DNA of 64,000 nucleotides from Altibacter lentus (lineage in GTDB: Bacteria; Bacteroidota; Bacteroidia; Flavobacteriales; Flavobacteriaceae), in NCBI RefSeq assembly GCF_000746845.1, contig NZ_KN050846.1:379394-443393 (forward strand). The letters run 5' to 3'. Shown here piece after piece: positions 27,061-35,613 of the stretch. A program made the translations under genes and the position numbers. The notes beneath the pieces are model-generated. The model was not told the DNA's origin. It saw only the letters and a list, made by a program, of their open reading frames with translations, and searched no databases. Within the stretch, counting starts at the first letter, position 1. Each line of letters begins with the position of its first letter.

Positions 27061-28145
27061 AAATTATTCACATTATAAATAGTCTAAATACCGGTGGAGC
27101 TGAAAAACTCGTACTTGATATTTTACCAAAGTTTGCTGCCAAAGGCCATACAATCGAACTTATTTTACTTGACGGGTCCGAATATCCCTTTTTAAAAAAA
27201 TTAGAAGAGCAGCCTACGATTGCGATCCATAAATTGACAAATGCCAATCTATATAACCCTAATCTAATCTTTAAGATCGCTCCTCTCATTAAAGATGCAG
27301 ATATTGTCCATGTGCACCTTTTTCCGGCATTATATTGGGCGGCATTTGCAAAAGGATTTGCTCGTAGCAAGGCTAAGTTTATTTTTACCGAACACAATAC
27401 CTGGAATCGTCGAATTGGAAATAGGTTATACCGAATGATCGACAGGCTTGTATATAAAAAATACGATAAGATTATTTGTATTTCAGAAGAGATCAAGCAG
27501 ATATTAATAACACATTTAAAGATATCTGAAAAATTTTTTGAGGTTATTCAGAACGGAGTAGATCTTTCCGAAATAAAAAAAGCGACACCTGTAAGTCGCC
27601 AGTCAATTGAAACTTCTATTAAAGATTCAGATACGCTAATAATAATGACTGCCGCCTTTAGAGAGCAGAAAGATCAAAAGACTCTTATAAGAGCTATGAC
27701 ACAATTGCCTCCAACTTGCAAACTTATCCTAGTTGGGGATGGCACTACCAAGAAGGAATGTATTGTCTTGACCAGAGAGCTGAGATTGGAAGAAAGAGTA
27801 TTTTTCTTAGGATGGCGTATGGATGTACCTTCTCTTTTAAAAACTGCAGACCTGGTCGTACTATCCTCTTATTATGAAGGTTTGTCCCTATCAAGTATTG
27901 AAGGACTGGCTTCAACCAAACCCTTCTTGGCATCAAACGTACCGGGACTGAAGGAGATAGTTGAAGGTGCTGGAATTCTCTTTCCTCGCGGGGAACACAA
28001 CATATTAGCAGATGAGATACTCAAACTGATGAATAATGAAGATTATTATGAGGAGATATGTTTAAGATGTATACAACGGGCTGAAAATTTTAATATAGAA
28101 AAAATGATTAACCTGCATCTTCAATTCTATCAGGAATTAGCATAG
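27057..28145 (+). CDS. Glycosyltransferase family 4 (GT-B)
   Basis: 362 residues. The probable start is TTG at 27057, which shares bases with the TGA of the previous gene; it gives the normal N-terminus IIHIINSLNTGGAEKLV. The C-terminal half has LILVGDGTTKKE and the E-x7-E motif in YYEGLSLSSIEGLAS. It adds a sugar to the repeat unit; specificity is unknown. Base composition is AT-rich like its neighbours. Confidence 0.88.
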   Translation: MKIIHIINSLNTGGAEKLVLDILPKFAAKGHTIELILLDGSEYPFLKKLEEQPTIAIHKLTNANLYNPNLIFKIAPLIKDADIVHVHLFPALYWAAFAKGFARSKAKFIFTEHNTWNRRIGNRLYRMIDRLVYKKYDKIICISEEIKQILITHLKISEKFFEVIQNGVDLSEIKKATPVSRQSIETSIKDSDTLIIMTAAFREQKDQKTLIRAMTQLPPTCKLILVGDGTTKKECIVLTRELRLEERVFFLGWRMDVPSLLKTADLVVLSSYYEGLSLSSIEGLASTKPFLASNVPGLKEIVEGAGILFPRGEHNILADEILKLMNNEDYYEEICLRCIQRAENFNIEKMINLHLQFYQELA

Positions 28146-28159
28146 CTGACTAGCCAATT

Positions 28160-29305
28160 ATGAAACAAAGAGGAAGAAAAAAAATTGCTTTTGTAGTAGC
28201 AGCACCTATGACTGCTAAAGCTTTTCTTTTAAATCATTTTTCTGAATTAGGAAAACACTATGAGGTTTATCTTTTTGCAAATTTTGAGAATGAAAGTATC
28301 GATACATTTCCGCAAATCGGATTAAAAGATATTATTCACATTCCAATTTATCGAAAGATTGCATTTTTCAAGGATATCAGAGCTCTTTTTTTATTAGCCA
28401 GAAAATTTAAGAAGTACGAATTCGATGTCGTACATTCTGTCACTCCAAAAGCCGGCTTGCTTGCCATGTTAGCAGCAAAATTAGTGAGAGTTGAGCACAG
28501 AATACATATTTTTACAGGGCAGGTATGGTATACTAAAAAAGGATTGTTGAAGAGGCTGTTACGATTTTTAGATCGTTTAATTGTACATGCTGCTACTCAA
28601 ATTCTCGTTGATAGCCATTCACAAAGAGAATATCTTATCTCTCAAAATATTGTAAGTCCTAGTAATTCACAAGTTCTTGGAAAGGGATCAATTAGTGGGG
28701 TGAATACTGAAATTTTTTCTCCGCGGTTCAATCGGTCACAGGAACGCACTGCTTTAGGCTACAATGTAAATGATGTTATATACTGTTATTTGGGAAGACT
28801 CAATGTTGATAAGGGGTTATTAGAATTAGCCAAAGCTTTTAAAAAGTTAAATGCCGCCAATCACAACGCTAAACTTCTTATAATAGGGTATGATGAAGAC
28901 CAATTGATGCTGAAAATTGAAAAAATAGTGGGGAACAAGTCGGTAATACAATATGTAGGCCCTACTTCCCATCCTGAAAAATACCTTCAAGCGGTGGATG
29001 TATTTTGTTTGCCAAGCCATCGTGAAGGTTTTGGAACAAGCGTAATAGAGGCATCGGCATGCGGAATTCCCGTGATCTGCAGTGATACCTACGGGTTAAA
29101 AGGAACAATATTGAATGATAAAACAGGTTTATATCATATTAAAGGGGATATAGATTCATTATACGACAAAATGCAACAATTGCATACAGATAAAGAGAAA
29201 AGGGAGAGACTGGGTGATGGCGGAAGAGAATTTGTCTTGAAAAACTTTACATCAAAAAATATTACAAATGAGTGGGTTCTCTTCTATAGAAAATTACTAG
29301 GTTAA
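28160..29305 (+). CDS. Glycosyltransferase family 4 (PglA/WbpJ-like)
   Basis: 381 residues. N-terminal KIAFVVAAPMTAKAFLLNHF and VVHSVTPKAGLLAMLAAKL, then C-terminal LGRLNVDKGLLELAKAF and HREGFGTSVIEASACGIPV (E-x7-E). It resembles enzymes that add the second sugar onto undecaprenyl-linked N-acetylated sugars in O-antigen and Pgl pathways, consistent with the PglC-like transferase and the epimerase just downstream. The exact donor is inference. Confidence 0.85.
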   Translation: MKQRGRKKIAFVVAAPMTAKAFLLNHFSELGKHYEVYLFANFENESIDTFPQIGLKDIIHIPIYRKIAFFKDIRALFLLARKFKKYEFDVVHSVTPKAGLLAMLAAKLVRVEHRIHIFTGQVWYTKKGLLKRLLRFLDRLIVHAATQILVDSHSQREYLISQNIVSPSNSQVLGKGSISGVNTEIFSPRFNRSQERTALGYNVNDVIYCYLGRLNVDKGLLELAKAFKKLNAANHNAKLLIIGYDEDQLMLKIEKIVGNKSVIQYVGPTSHPEKYLQAVDVFCLPSHREGFGTSVIEASACGIPVICSDTYGLKGTILNDKTGLYHIKGDIDSLYDKMQQLHTDKEKRERLGDGGREFVLKNFTSKNITNEWVLFYRKLLG

Positions 29306-29306
29306 T

Positions 29307-30248
29307 ATGAAGATAGCGGTTACTGGAGCAACTGGATTTGTAGGAAGAATGTTAGTAAAAAAACATCTTCAGGAAGGAAACCATGTACATATTTTATCGA
29401 GAAAGGATTTATCTCAAGATAATGATTTTAAAAAGACCACAATTCATAACGGGGGTTTATCCGATGTCACAATTTTAAAGGGTTTTCTTAAGAATACCGA
29501 TGTTCTGTATCACTGTGCTGCCGAACTTTTAGACACCTCTAAAATGGTAGCCACTAACATTGATGGAACTAACAATTTGATAGAAGCAGCCAAAGGAAAC
29601 GTAAAACACTGGATTCAACTAAGTAGTGTTGGAGTATATGGCCCAGTTTATTATGGTACAGTCACAGAAAATCAACCTTGTCATCCTATTAGCCTATATG
29701 AAAAGACCAAGTTACAGGCAGATTTGAATGTGATTCGGGATTTAAACCTTATTAATATTTCTTTTACCATTATTCGTCCATCAAATATTATTGGAAGATC
29801 AATGACCAATCAGTCAGTTTATAAACTAATTGAAATGGTAGACAGGAAAATGTTTTTCTATATAGGAAAGAAAGGTGCTATTGTTAATTATGTACCTGTA
29901 GACAATGTAGTGCAGGCACTTTTCTTGGCAGCCATTAATGACAATGCAAAAGACCAGATATTCAATGTGTCTTCTTGGGATTATATTGAAAACTTTATTG
30001 GTTTTGTTGCATTAGAACTTAAAAAGCCTATTCCTAAGTATAGGATCCCTAAGAAGCTAGCACAAGTTATTAGCCTCTTACTTTCAATAAGAAATAACAA
30101 TCCGCTTACAGAGTCAAGAATAAATGCTTTAACTACAAAAGTCATCTACAGCTCAAATAAAATTGAGACTTTTTTAAATTTCTCACCTGTTAAGTCTATC
30201 GAATCTGCAATATCCGAAATGGTAGAAGTCTATAAAGACAAAGGCTAA
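29307..30248 (+). CDS. NAD-dependent epimerase/dehydratase (extended SDR)
   Basis: 313 residues. The Rossmann motif TGATGFVG is at 6-13, Ser-rich SSVGVYGPVY follows, and the catalytic YEKTK is at 131-135. It likely reduces or epimerises a nucleotide or lipid-linked sugar used in the repeat unit. It follows the glycosyltransferase by one base and is the last gene before a 188-bp gap. Confidence 0.85.
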   Translation: MKIAVTGATGFVGRMLVKKHLQEGNHVHILSRKDLSQDNDFKKTTIHNGGLSDVTILKGFLKNTDVLYHCAAELLDTSKMVATNIDGTNNLIEAAKGNVKHWIQLSSVGVYGPVYYGTVTENQPCHPISLYEKTKLQADLNVIRDLNLINISFTIIRPSNIIGRSMTNQSVYKLIEMVDRKMFFYIGKKGAIVNYVPVDNVVQALFLAAINDNAKDQIFNVSSWDYIENFIGFVALELKKPIPKYRIPKKLAQVISLLLSIRNNNPLTESRINALTTKVIYSSNKIETFLNFSPVKSIESAISEMVEVYKDKG

Positions 30249-30436
30249 GCGATTGATGAAGTTGTTGTCCTTTTTAAAGGGGGATAAGCATATTAAATTA
30301 AACTATTTAAATACCTTTGCACGCGTAGATACGTATTATGATTTTACTAAAATATTAAATTAAAATCTCTTGATATTTAATATGTTGTAGACATTGTAAT
30401 GTTTTTTAATGATGTATTTTCATAGATTTATTAGTA
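30249..30436 (+). promoter_or_regulatory. AT-rich intergenic region with an internal promoter box and hairpin
   Basis: TACCTTTG at 30312-30319 matches TAnnTTTG and would give a leader of about 110 nt before the PglC-like gene. No good -33 TTG was found. ATATTAAAT (30352-30360) and ATTTAATAT (30375-30383) form a 9-bp inverted repeat in the leader. This is the largest gap in the capsule locus and probably starts a second transcription unit. Confidence 0.45.
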
Positions 30437-31048
30437 ATGTATAGGGCGGTAATAAAACCTTTTTTTGATTTTGTATTCGCCGGTATGATGCTTATTATAT
30501 TGAGTCCCATTCTTCTTCTTACAATTTTGATCATTGTTGCTTCCGGAGAAAAAAATCCGTTTTTTTATCAATTACGCCCGGGCAAGAACGAGAAGAATTT
30601 TTTAATTATCAAATTAAAAACAATGAAGAATACACAGAATGAGGATGGTAGTCTTTTGCCGGATAAAGAACGAATAACTGCATTGGGTAAATTTATTAGA
30701 GCCACTTCATTAGATGAAATTCCCCAGTTAATAAATGTAATTAAAGGAGAGATGAGTTTTGTAGGGCCTCGACCACTTTTACCGGAATACCTTCCTCTGT
30801 ATACCGAGTTCCAAAGGCAACGTCATTTGGTTAAACCCGGAATCACAGGATATGCACAGGTGAATGGGCGTAATGCAATCAGTTGGGAGAAAAAGTTCGA
30901 GTTGGATGTGGAATATGTAAATAAAATTAGTTTTCTGTTAGATATTAGGATTTTGATGTTGACCATAACTAAGGTTTTTTCGACTAAGGAGGTGAATGCA
31001 TCTGATTCTGCGACAATGGAGCGCTTTAAAGGAAGTCAAGAGTTATGA
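30437..31048 (+). CDS. PglC-like initiating phosphoglycosyltransferase
   Basis: 203 residues, the small monotopic type. One N-terminal hydrophobic helix (about 8-35) is followed by the catalytic Asp-Glu pair in ATSLDEIPQL and the motif MSFVGPRPLLPEYLPLY, then HLVKPGITGYAQVNGRN. It transfers a phospho-sugar, most likely UDP-diNAc-bacillosamine given the neighbouring genes, to undecaprenyl phosphate to start each repeat unit. It overlaps the PglD-like gene as ATGA. Confidence 0.9.
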   Translation: MYRAVIKPFFDFVFAGMMLIILSPILLLTILIIVASGEKNPFFYQLRPGKNEKNFLIIKLKTMKNTQNEDGSLLPDKERITALGKFIRATSLDEIPQLINVIKGEMSFVGPRPLLPEYLPLYTEFQRQRHLVKPGITGYAQVNGRNAISWEKKFELDVEYVNKISFLLDIRILMLTITKVFSTKEVNASDSATMERFKGSQEL

Positions 31049-31659
31049 GGGATATTGTTGTATACGGAGCCGGGGGACATTGTTATGCCGTTATTGAACT
31101 ATTAAAATGTATAGGTGAATTTTCTCCTGTCCTTATTGTCGATGATGCCCCAAAAGAAAAATCAATTTTAGGGGTTCCGGTATTTCACACGAGCAAAGTA
31201 GACATAACTACGCAATATGCCTGTATAGCAATTGGAAATAACTTAAATCGAAAGAAAGTGGCACAAAGACTTACTCAATCTTTCCCAAGCAGTGTGCACC
31301 CGTCGGCAGTAATATACCCTTCCTCCACCATGGGTATTGGAACATTGGTACATCCAAAAGCTGTGGTAGATGCGGCAGTTTCCGTGGGGGATTTTTGTAT
31401 CATCAATAACGGAGCTGTCGTCTCCCATAATGCTAAAGTGGGCAACCACGTGCATATTGCAATTCAAGCCGCTGTATCTGGTGGGGTCACTATTGGAGAA
31501 GGAAGTTTGATCGGAGCAGGGAGTATCATTCTTCCGGAAATTTCTATTGGAAAATGGGTAACAGTGGGTGCAGGTGCTGTAGTTACAAAAGACATCCCGG
31601 ATCATGCGATAGTCTATGGAAATCCTGCAAGAATTATAAAATACACAAATGAATCCTGA
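31045..31659 (+). CDS. PglD-like sugar N-acetyltransferase
   Basis: 204 residues. The N-terminal sugar-binding part starts VVYGAGGHCYAVIELL; the rest is a left-handed beta-helix with hexapeptide repeats (IGTLVHPKAVVDAAVSVGD, VTIGEGSLIGAGSIILP). It uses acetyl-CoA to acetylate the 4-amino group made by the neighbouring aminotransferase, giving UDP-diNAc-bacillosamine. It overlaps both neighbours, which supports the pathway assignment. Confidence 0.9.
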   Translation: MRDIVVYGAGGHCYAVIELLKCIGEFSPVLIVDDAPKEKSILGVPVFHTSKVDITTQYACIAIGNNLNRKKVAQRLTQSFPSSVHPSAVIYPSSTMGIGTLVHPKAVVDAAVSVGDFCIINNGAVVSHNAKVGNHVHIAIQAAVSGGVTIGEGSLIGAGSIILPEISIGKWVTVGAGAVVTKDIPDHAIVYGNPARIIKYTNES

Positions 31660-32782
31660 AAAAATATGGCTTTCTTCTCCGCACATGGGAGGGAAAGAAT
31701 TCGAGTATGTGCAAGAGGCCTTTGCGAGCAATTGGGTGGCTCCTTTAGGCCCCAATGTGAACGGATTTGAAGCATCCCTTGAAAAATATTTGGGGGAATC
31801 CTGCCATGTCGCGGCCTTGAGCTCAGGAACAGCAGCACTGCATCTGGCACTAGTTCTTTTAGGAGTAGAGCGAGGGGATGAGGTACTTTGCCAGAGCATG
31901 ACCTTTTCAGCTTCCGCGAACCCTATCGTCTACAGGGGAGCTACGCCTGTTTTCGTCGATAGTGAACCGCATACTTGGAATATCTGCCCCGATCACTTGG
32001 AAGCGGCCATCAAAGACCGTATCTCTAAAGGAAAGAAACCCAAGGCCATTATCGCAGTCCATCTCTATGGGATGCCTTTTAAAGTGAAAGAGGTCTTGGC
32101 AGTGGCACAAAAATATGAGATTCCATTGATCGAAGACAGTGCGGAAGCTATGGGGAGCAGTTATAACAGACAAAAATGTGGGACCTTTGGAACGATCGGA
32201 ATTCTTTCGTTCAACGGGAATAAGATCATTACTACTTCCGGCGGCGGAGCTCTGGTCTCAAAGAATGAAAAAATAAAAGAAAAGGCTATTTTCCTAGCGA
32301 CTCAGGCGAGGGACGAAGCCCCGCACTACCAGCACAGTGAGATAGGCTACAACTATCGTCTTAGTAATATTTCAGCGGGGATCGGCCGCGGACAAATGGA
32401 AGTGTTGGATGCCCATGTGCAGTTGCGCAGGAAGATGCATGATTTTTATATGGAGATATTTGAGGGCTGGGATGGTGTTTCAGTGTTTTCTGAACCTTCA
32501 GAGCAGATGGTTTCCAACCATTGGCTTAGTTGTATCACCGTAGATCCCACCCGTGCCGGTATTTCTTCCGAAGGGATTCGAAACGCCTTGGCAGAACACA
32601 ATATTGAATCACGTCCGCTTTGGAAACCTATGCATTTACAGCCGGTGTATTGGGACGCACCTTATTACGGCGCAAAGATTTCTGAAACGCTTTTTCAACA
32701 GGGCGTGTGCCTGCCTTCTGGGTCTAATATAACCGAAAAGGAGAAGCAAAGGATCCAAGCAGTTTTGGAAGAATATAAGTAG
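31649..32782 (+). CDS. PglE-like PLP-dependent sugar aminotransferase (DegT/DnrJ/EryC1/StrS)
   Basis: 377 residues. ALSSGTAALHLALVLLGV, IEDSAEAMGSSY and the PLP lysine in SFNGNKIITTSGGGALV identify the family. It would aminate the 4-keto sugar produced by the PglF-like dehydratase. The 11-bp overlap with the PglD-like gene and the order C-D-E-F match bacillosamine gene sets. Another 4-amino-sugar is possible. Confidence 0.9.
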   Translation: MNPEKIWLSSPHMGGKEFEYVQEAFASNWVAPLGPNVNGFEASLEKYLGESCHVAALSSGTAALHLALVLLGVERGDEVLCQSMTFSASANPIVYRGATPVFVDSEPHTWNICPDHLEAAIKDRISKGKKPKAIIAVHLYGMPFKVKEVLAVAQKYEIPLIEDSAEAMGSSYNRQKCGTFGTIGILSFNGNKIITTSGGGALVSKNEKIKEKAIFLATQARDEAPHYQHSEIGYNYRLSNISAGIGRGQMEVLDAHVQLRRKMHDFYMEIFEGWDGVSVFSEPSEQMVSNHWLSCITVDPTRAGISSEGIRNALAEHNIESRPLWKPMHLQPVYWDAPYYGAKISETLFQQGVCLPSGSNITEKEKQRIQAVLEEYK

Positions 32783-32798
32783 ATATTAGTTATATTTG
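32763..32798 (+). promoter_or_regulatory. Promoter candidate upstream of the PglF-like gene
   Basis: TTTTG at 32763-32767 and TATATTTG at 32791-32798 fit the -33 and -7 boxes with 23 nt between them, 27 bp before the ATG at 32826. The first box is inside the end of the aminotransferase gene. Confidence 0.45.
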
Positions 32799-32825
32799 CC
32801 TGACTCCCAGTCTTATTAATAACCT

Positions 32826-34784
32826 ATGAAACAAATATTTAGTCGATTTTATATTGGGGATAATAAATTGAAACTCCTCGATCAACGCTATTTACCCCGT
32901 TGGATCGTGATAGTCATTGATACCATTATTAGCATCGCCACTTTATTTATGGTATACCTTATTTTGATGGGGACACCAATTACGTTTCTCGATCAACTCT
33001 CTATCCATTGGCAGGCGATTGCAATCCTTTCGGTTAATTTCATCTTCTTCTTTGTATACAAAACGTATTCTGGCATTATTCGACACTCTACTTTTACAGA
33101 TGTATTGAAACTGGCGTTCTCTTCCTTTTCAACCATGGCAGTCGTTTTAATCTTCAATGGAGTTTATGCAAGCGTAATTGGAGAGGGAAAGATTTTTTTA
33201 ACGACCTCTGTACTTTTGTACGGGTTGCTATCTTTTACCCTTATGTTGCTATTTCGCGTGGCGGTGAAGGAAAGTTATCAATTTCTGAGAAGTTCGGCAA
33301 GTGGCGGTTTAAAAAAGAAAGTAGCGATTATCGGGTTGGATGATTATACTATCTCTTTAGGAAAAGCCATAACGACAGAGTCGCACCTGCCGTTTCAACT
33401 GGTGGGGTTCATCACCCAGAAAAAAGATTCGAAACGACTTAAGATCTTAGGGAAGCCGGTAGTTCCCATAAAACATAGTTTTGCTGAAACGCTTACGCAA
33501 ATGCAGGTGGACGGGGTCATTATAATAAGTGGAACACTCCCCGGAAAGATCAAGAACGAGATCATTGAGGACTGTATCGCACACAACAAACAGGTCTTTA
33601 ATGTGCCTAATATGGAAACATGGAACAAAAAAGAGGACATTCACAATCAGATTCGTCCCATCGAGATCGAAGACCTCTTGGAACGAACGCCCATCCACAT
33701 CGATAATGAACTTATTAAGAACGATCTCTTCGGAAAGACGATCCTCGTCACAGGCGGGGCAGGTTCTATTGGGAGTGAGATCGTGAAACAGGTAGCCGAG
33801 TTCCAACCGGAACAGATCGTAATTCTCGATCAGGCAGAATCGGCATTACACGAATTGGAGATCTATTTACAGCTCAATTACCCCAATCTTAATTTTATCA
33901 CCGAACTGGCAGACATAAGCAATATGTACCGACTGGGACTGCTGTTCTCCAAGTACAATTTTAATATCATCTATCATGCAGCGGCCTATAAACATGTGCC
34001 GCTTATAGAACGGAATCCGCACGAGGCGATCTATGTGAATATCCTGGGGACGGTAAACCTTTCCATCCTGGCACTCAACCACGATATCGATAAGTTTGTA
34101 ATGGTCTCTACAGACAAGGCTGTGAATCCTACCAATGTGATGGGGGCTTCAAAACGAGCCGCCGAAATGTACGTACAATCGCTTCAGAATGAAAAAGGGG
34201 TGCGTACACGCTTCATTACTACCAGATTTGGGAATGTGCTGGGTTCTAGTGGTTCGGTGATTCCGCATTTCAGAAAACAGATTTCGCAGGGGGGTCCGGT
34301 GACGGTAACACATCGCGATATCATACGGTATTTTATGACCATCCCGGAGGCTTGCCAGTTGGTATTGCAGGCGGGAACCATGGGGAACGGAGGGGAGATC
34401 TATGTCTTCGACATGGGCAAACCGGTTAAGATCCTGGATCTGGCAGAGCGTATGATTCGTTTGTCGGGGCTGGAGCCGTATACAGATATCGATATCAAGA
34501 TTACCGGTCTGCGACCCGGGGAGAAATTATTTGAAGAACTGCTCAATGATTCCTCAACCGCCTTACCAACCCACCATCCCAAGATCATGATTACCAAGGT
34601 ACCGGTGGTAAAATTCGAGGATTTTAAGGTAAAGGTAAAAGAGATCGTCAAGACAGCCACAAAGCGGAAAGACGAGAAGATAGTGAAGTTGCTGAAGGAA
34701 ATGGTGCCTGAGTTCAAGAGCGAGAATTCACAATTTGAATCCCTGGACGAGCCCCAAGATACACAAATGCATAAAGTGCCGTAA
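32826..34784 (+). CDS. PglF/CapD-like UDP-GlcNAc 4,6-dehydratase, membrane-bound
   Basis: 652 residues. Four N-terminal membrane helices (within about 25-150), a CoA-binding-like Rossmann part, then the extended-SDR dehydratase with TGGAGSIGSEI, AAYKHVPLIE and STDKAVNPTNVMGASKR. Met replaces the usual catalytic Tyr, as in PglF and WbpM. It converts UDP-GlcNAc to the 4-keto-6-deoxy sugar, the first step of bacillosamine synthesis, at the inner membrane. Its own promoter candidate lies just upstream. Confidence 0.92.
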   Translation: MKQIFSRFYIGDNKLKLLDQRYLPRWIVIVIDTIISIATLFMVYLILMGTPITFLDQLSIHWQAIAILSVNFIFFFVYKTYSGIIRHSTFTDVLKLAFSSFSTMAVVLIFNGVYASVIGEGKIFLTTSVLLYGLLSFTLMLLFRVAVKESYQFLRSSASGGLKKKVAIIGLDDYTISLGKAITTESHLPFQLVGFITQKKDSKRLKILGKPVVPIKHSFAETLTQMQVDGVIIISGTLPGKIKNEIIEDCIAHNKQVFNVPNMETWNKKEDIHNQIRPIEIEDLLERTPIHIDNELIKNDLFGKTILVTGGAGSIGSEIVKQVAEFQPEQIVILDQAESALHELEIYLQLNYPNLNFITELADISNMYRLGLLFSKYNFNIIYHAAAYKHVPLIERNPHEAIYVNILGTVNLSILALNHDIDKFVMVSTDKAVNPTNVMGASKRAAEMYVQSLQNEKGVRTRFITTRFGNVLGSSGSVIPHFRKQISQGGPVTVTHRDIIRYFMTIPEACQLVLQAGTMGNGGEIYVFDMGKPVKILDLAERMIRLSGLEPYTDIDIKITGLRPGEKLFEELLNDSSTALPTHHPKIMITKVPVVKFEDFKVKVKEIVKTATKRKDEKIVKLLKEMVPEFKSENSQFESLDEPQDTQMHKVP

Positions 34785-34823
34785 TCGTTTTTGAGAATGA
34801 AGGGTACGTTTTATTTATAACCT

Positions 34824-34831
34824 TATATTTG
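34824..34831 (+). promoter_or_regulatory. -7 box upstream of the Wza-like gene
   Basis: TATATTTG matches TAnnTTTG, 17 bp before the ATG at 34849, so the leader would be very short. No -33 TTG lies at the usual distance. Confidence 0.4.
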
Positions 34832-34848
34832 CATCATTAAAATACCGC

Positions 34849-35604
34849 ATGAAAAAAGCAATTTTACTCGTTCTTACCTTCGCAAGTCTAATGTCTTGTG
34901 CTACCAAGAAACAAATTCTTTATTTTCAGGATGCCGAATCCATCGATCAGGCTATGATCAAGGAAACGTTCGAGCCTATCATAGAACCCAACGATATACT
35001 TCACATTTCCATCTCTTCCATCGATAGTGAAGTGGTAAAACCCTTCGAGCGTGTTACGGGTCTGGAGAACAACGTAGGGAACAGCAACCCCGGTTTACAG
35101 GGGTATTTAGTGGATGCCGAGGGAAACATCCGTTTTCCTGTGTTGGGGGATGTTCCTGTAGCAGGAAAGACGCGCGGGGAAGTGCAAACACTATTGAAAG
35201 CAAAACTTTCAGAATATATTAAGGACGTTGTGGTTGACGTTCGCATTATGAATTTCAAGATCACGGTACTGGGGCAAGTGAACGATCCGGGGGTCTATGC
35301 TATAAAGGATGAAAGGATCACCTTGCCCGAAGCGATTGGATTGGCAGGGGATTTTACCCTGGACGGCAACAGGAATGAGGTGGTGATCATCCGCGAGAAC
35401 GACGGAAAACGCATCGTAGGACGGGTGGATTTTACACAAACCGACTTTTTTGACAGCCAATTCTATTTCCTCAAACAAAATGACGTGGTCTATGTGGAAC
35501 CCTCTTTAAAAGGCGTAAAGAAATCCGGATTCCTTCCGGATATCCCGGCCTTACTGTCGCTGGTAACTGTGGTATTGAGTACCGTGATTATCTTAACCCG
35601 ATAA
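34849..35604 (+). CDS. Wza-like polysaccharide export outer-membrane lipoprotein
   Basis: 251 residues with lipid Cys 17 (SLMSCATKK). Poly_export motif IEPNDILHISISSID and SLBB motif KITVLGQVNDPGVYAIKDE, and a C-terminal hydrophobic helix (about 230-248) that may be the outer-membrane alpha-barrel segment. It forms the export channel for the polymer together with the Wzc-like protein, whose gene begins 9 bp downstream. It is shorter than E. coli Wza, as usual in Bacteroidota. Confidence 0.93.
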   Translation: MKKAILLVLTFASLMSCATKKQILYFQDAESIDQAMIKETFEPIIEPNDILHISISSIDSEVVKPFERVTGLENNVGNSNPGLQGYLVDAEGNIRFPVLGDVPVAGKTRGEVQTLLKAKLSEYIKDVVVDVRIMNFKITVLGQVNDPGVYAIKDERITLPEAIGLAGDFTLDGNRNEVVIIRENDGKRIVGRVDFTQTDFFDSQFYFLKQNDVVYVEPSLKGVKKSGFLPDIPALLSLVTVVLSTVIILTR

Positions 35605-35613
35605 GGAAACTAT

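Noticed and set aside
31243-31899. 218-residue minus-strand reading frame
   Set aside because: It lies opposite the PglD- and PglE-like genes, is full of Cys and Ser from reversed codons, and has no domain.
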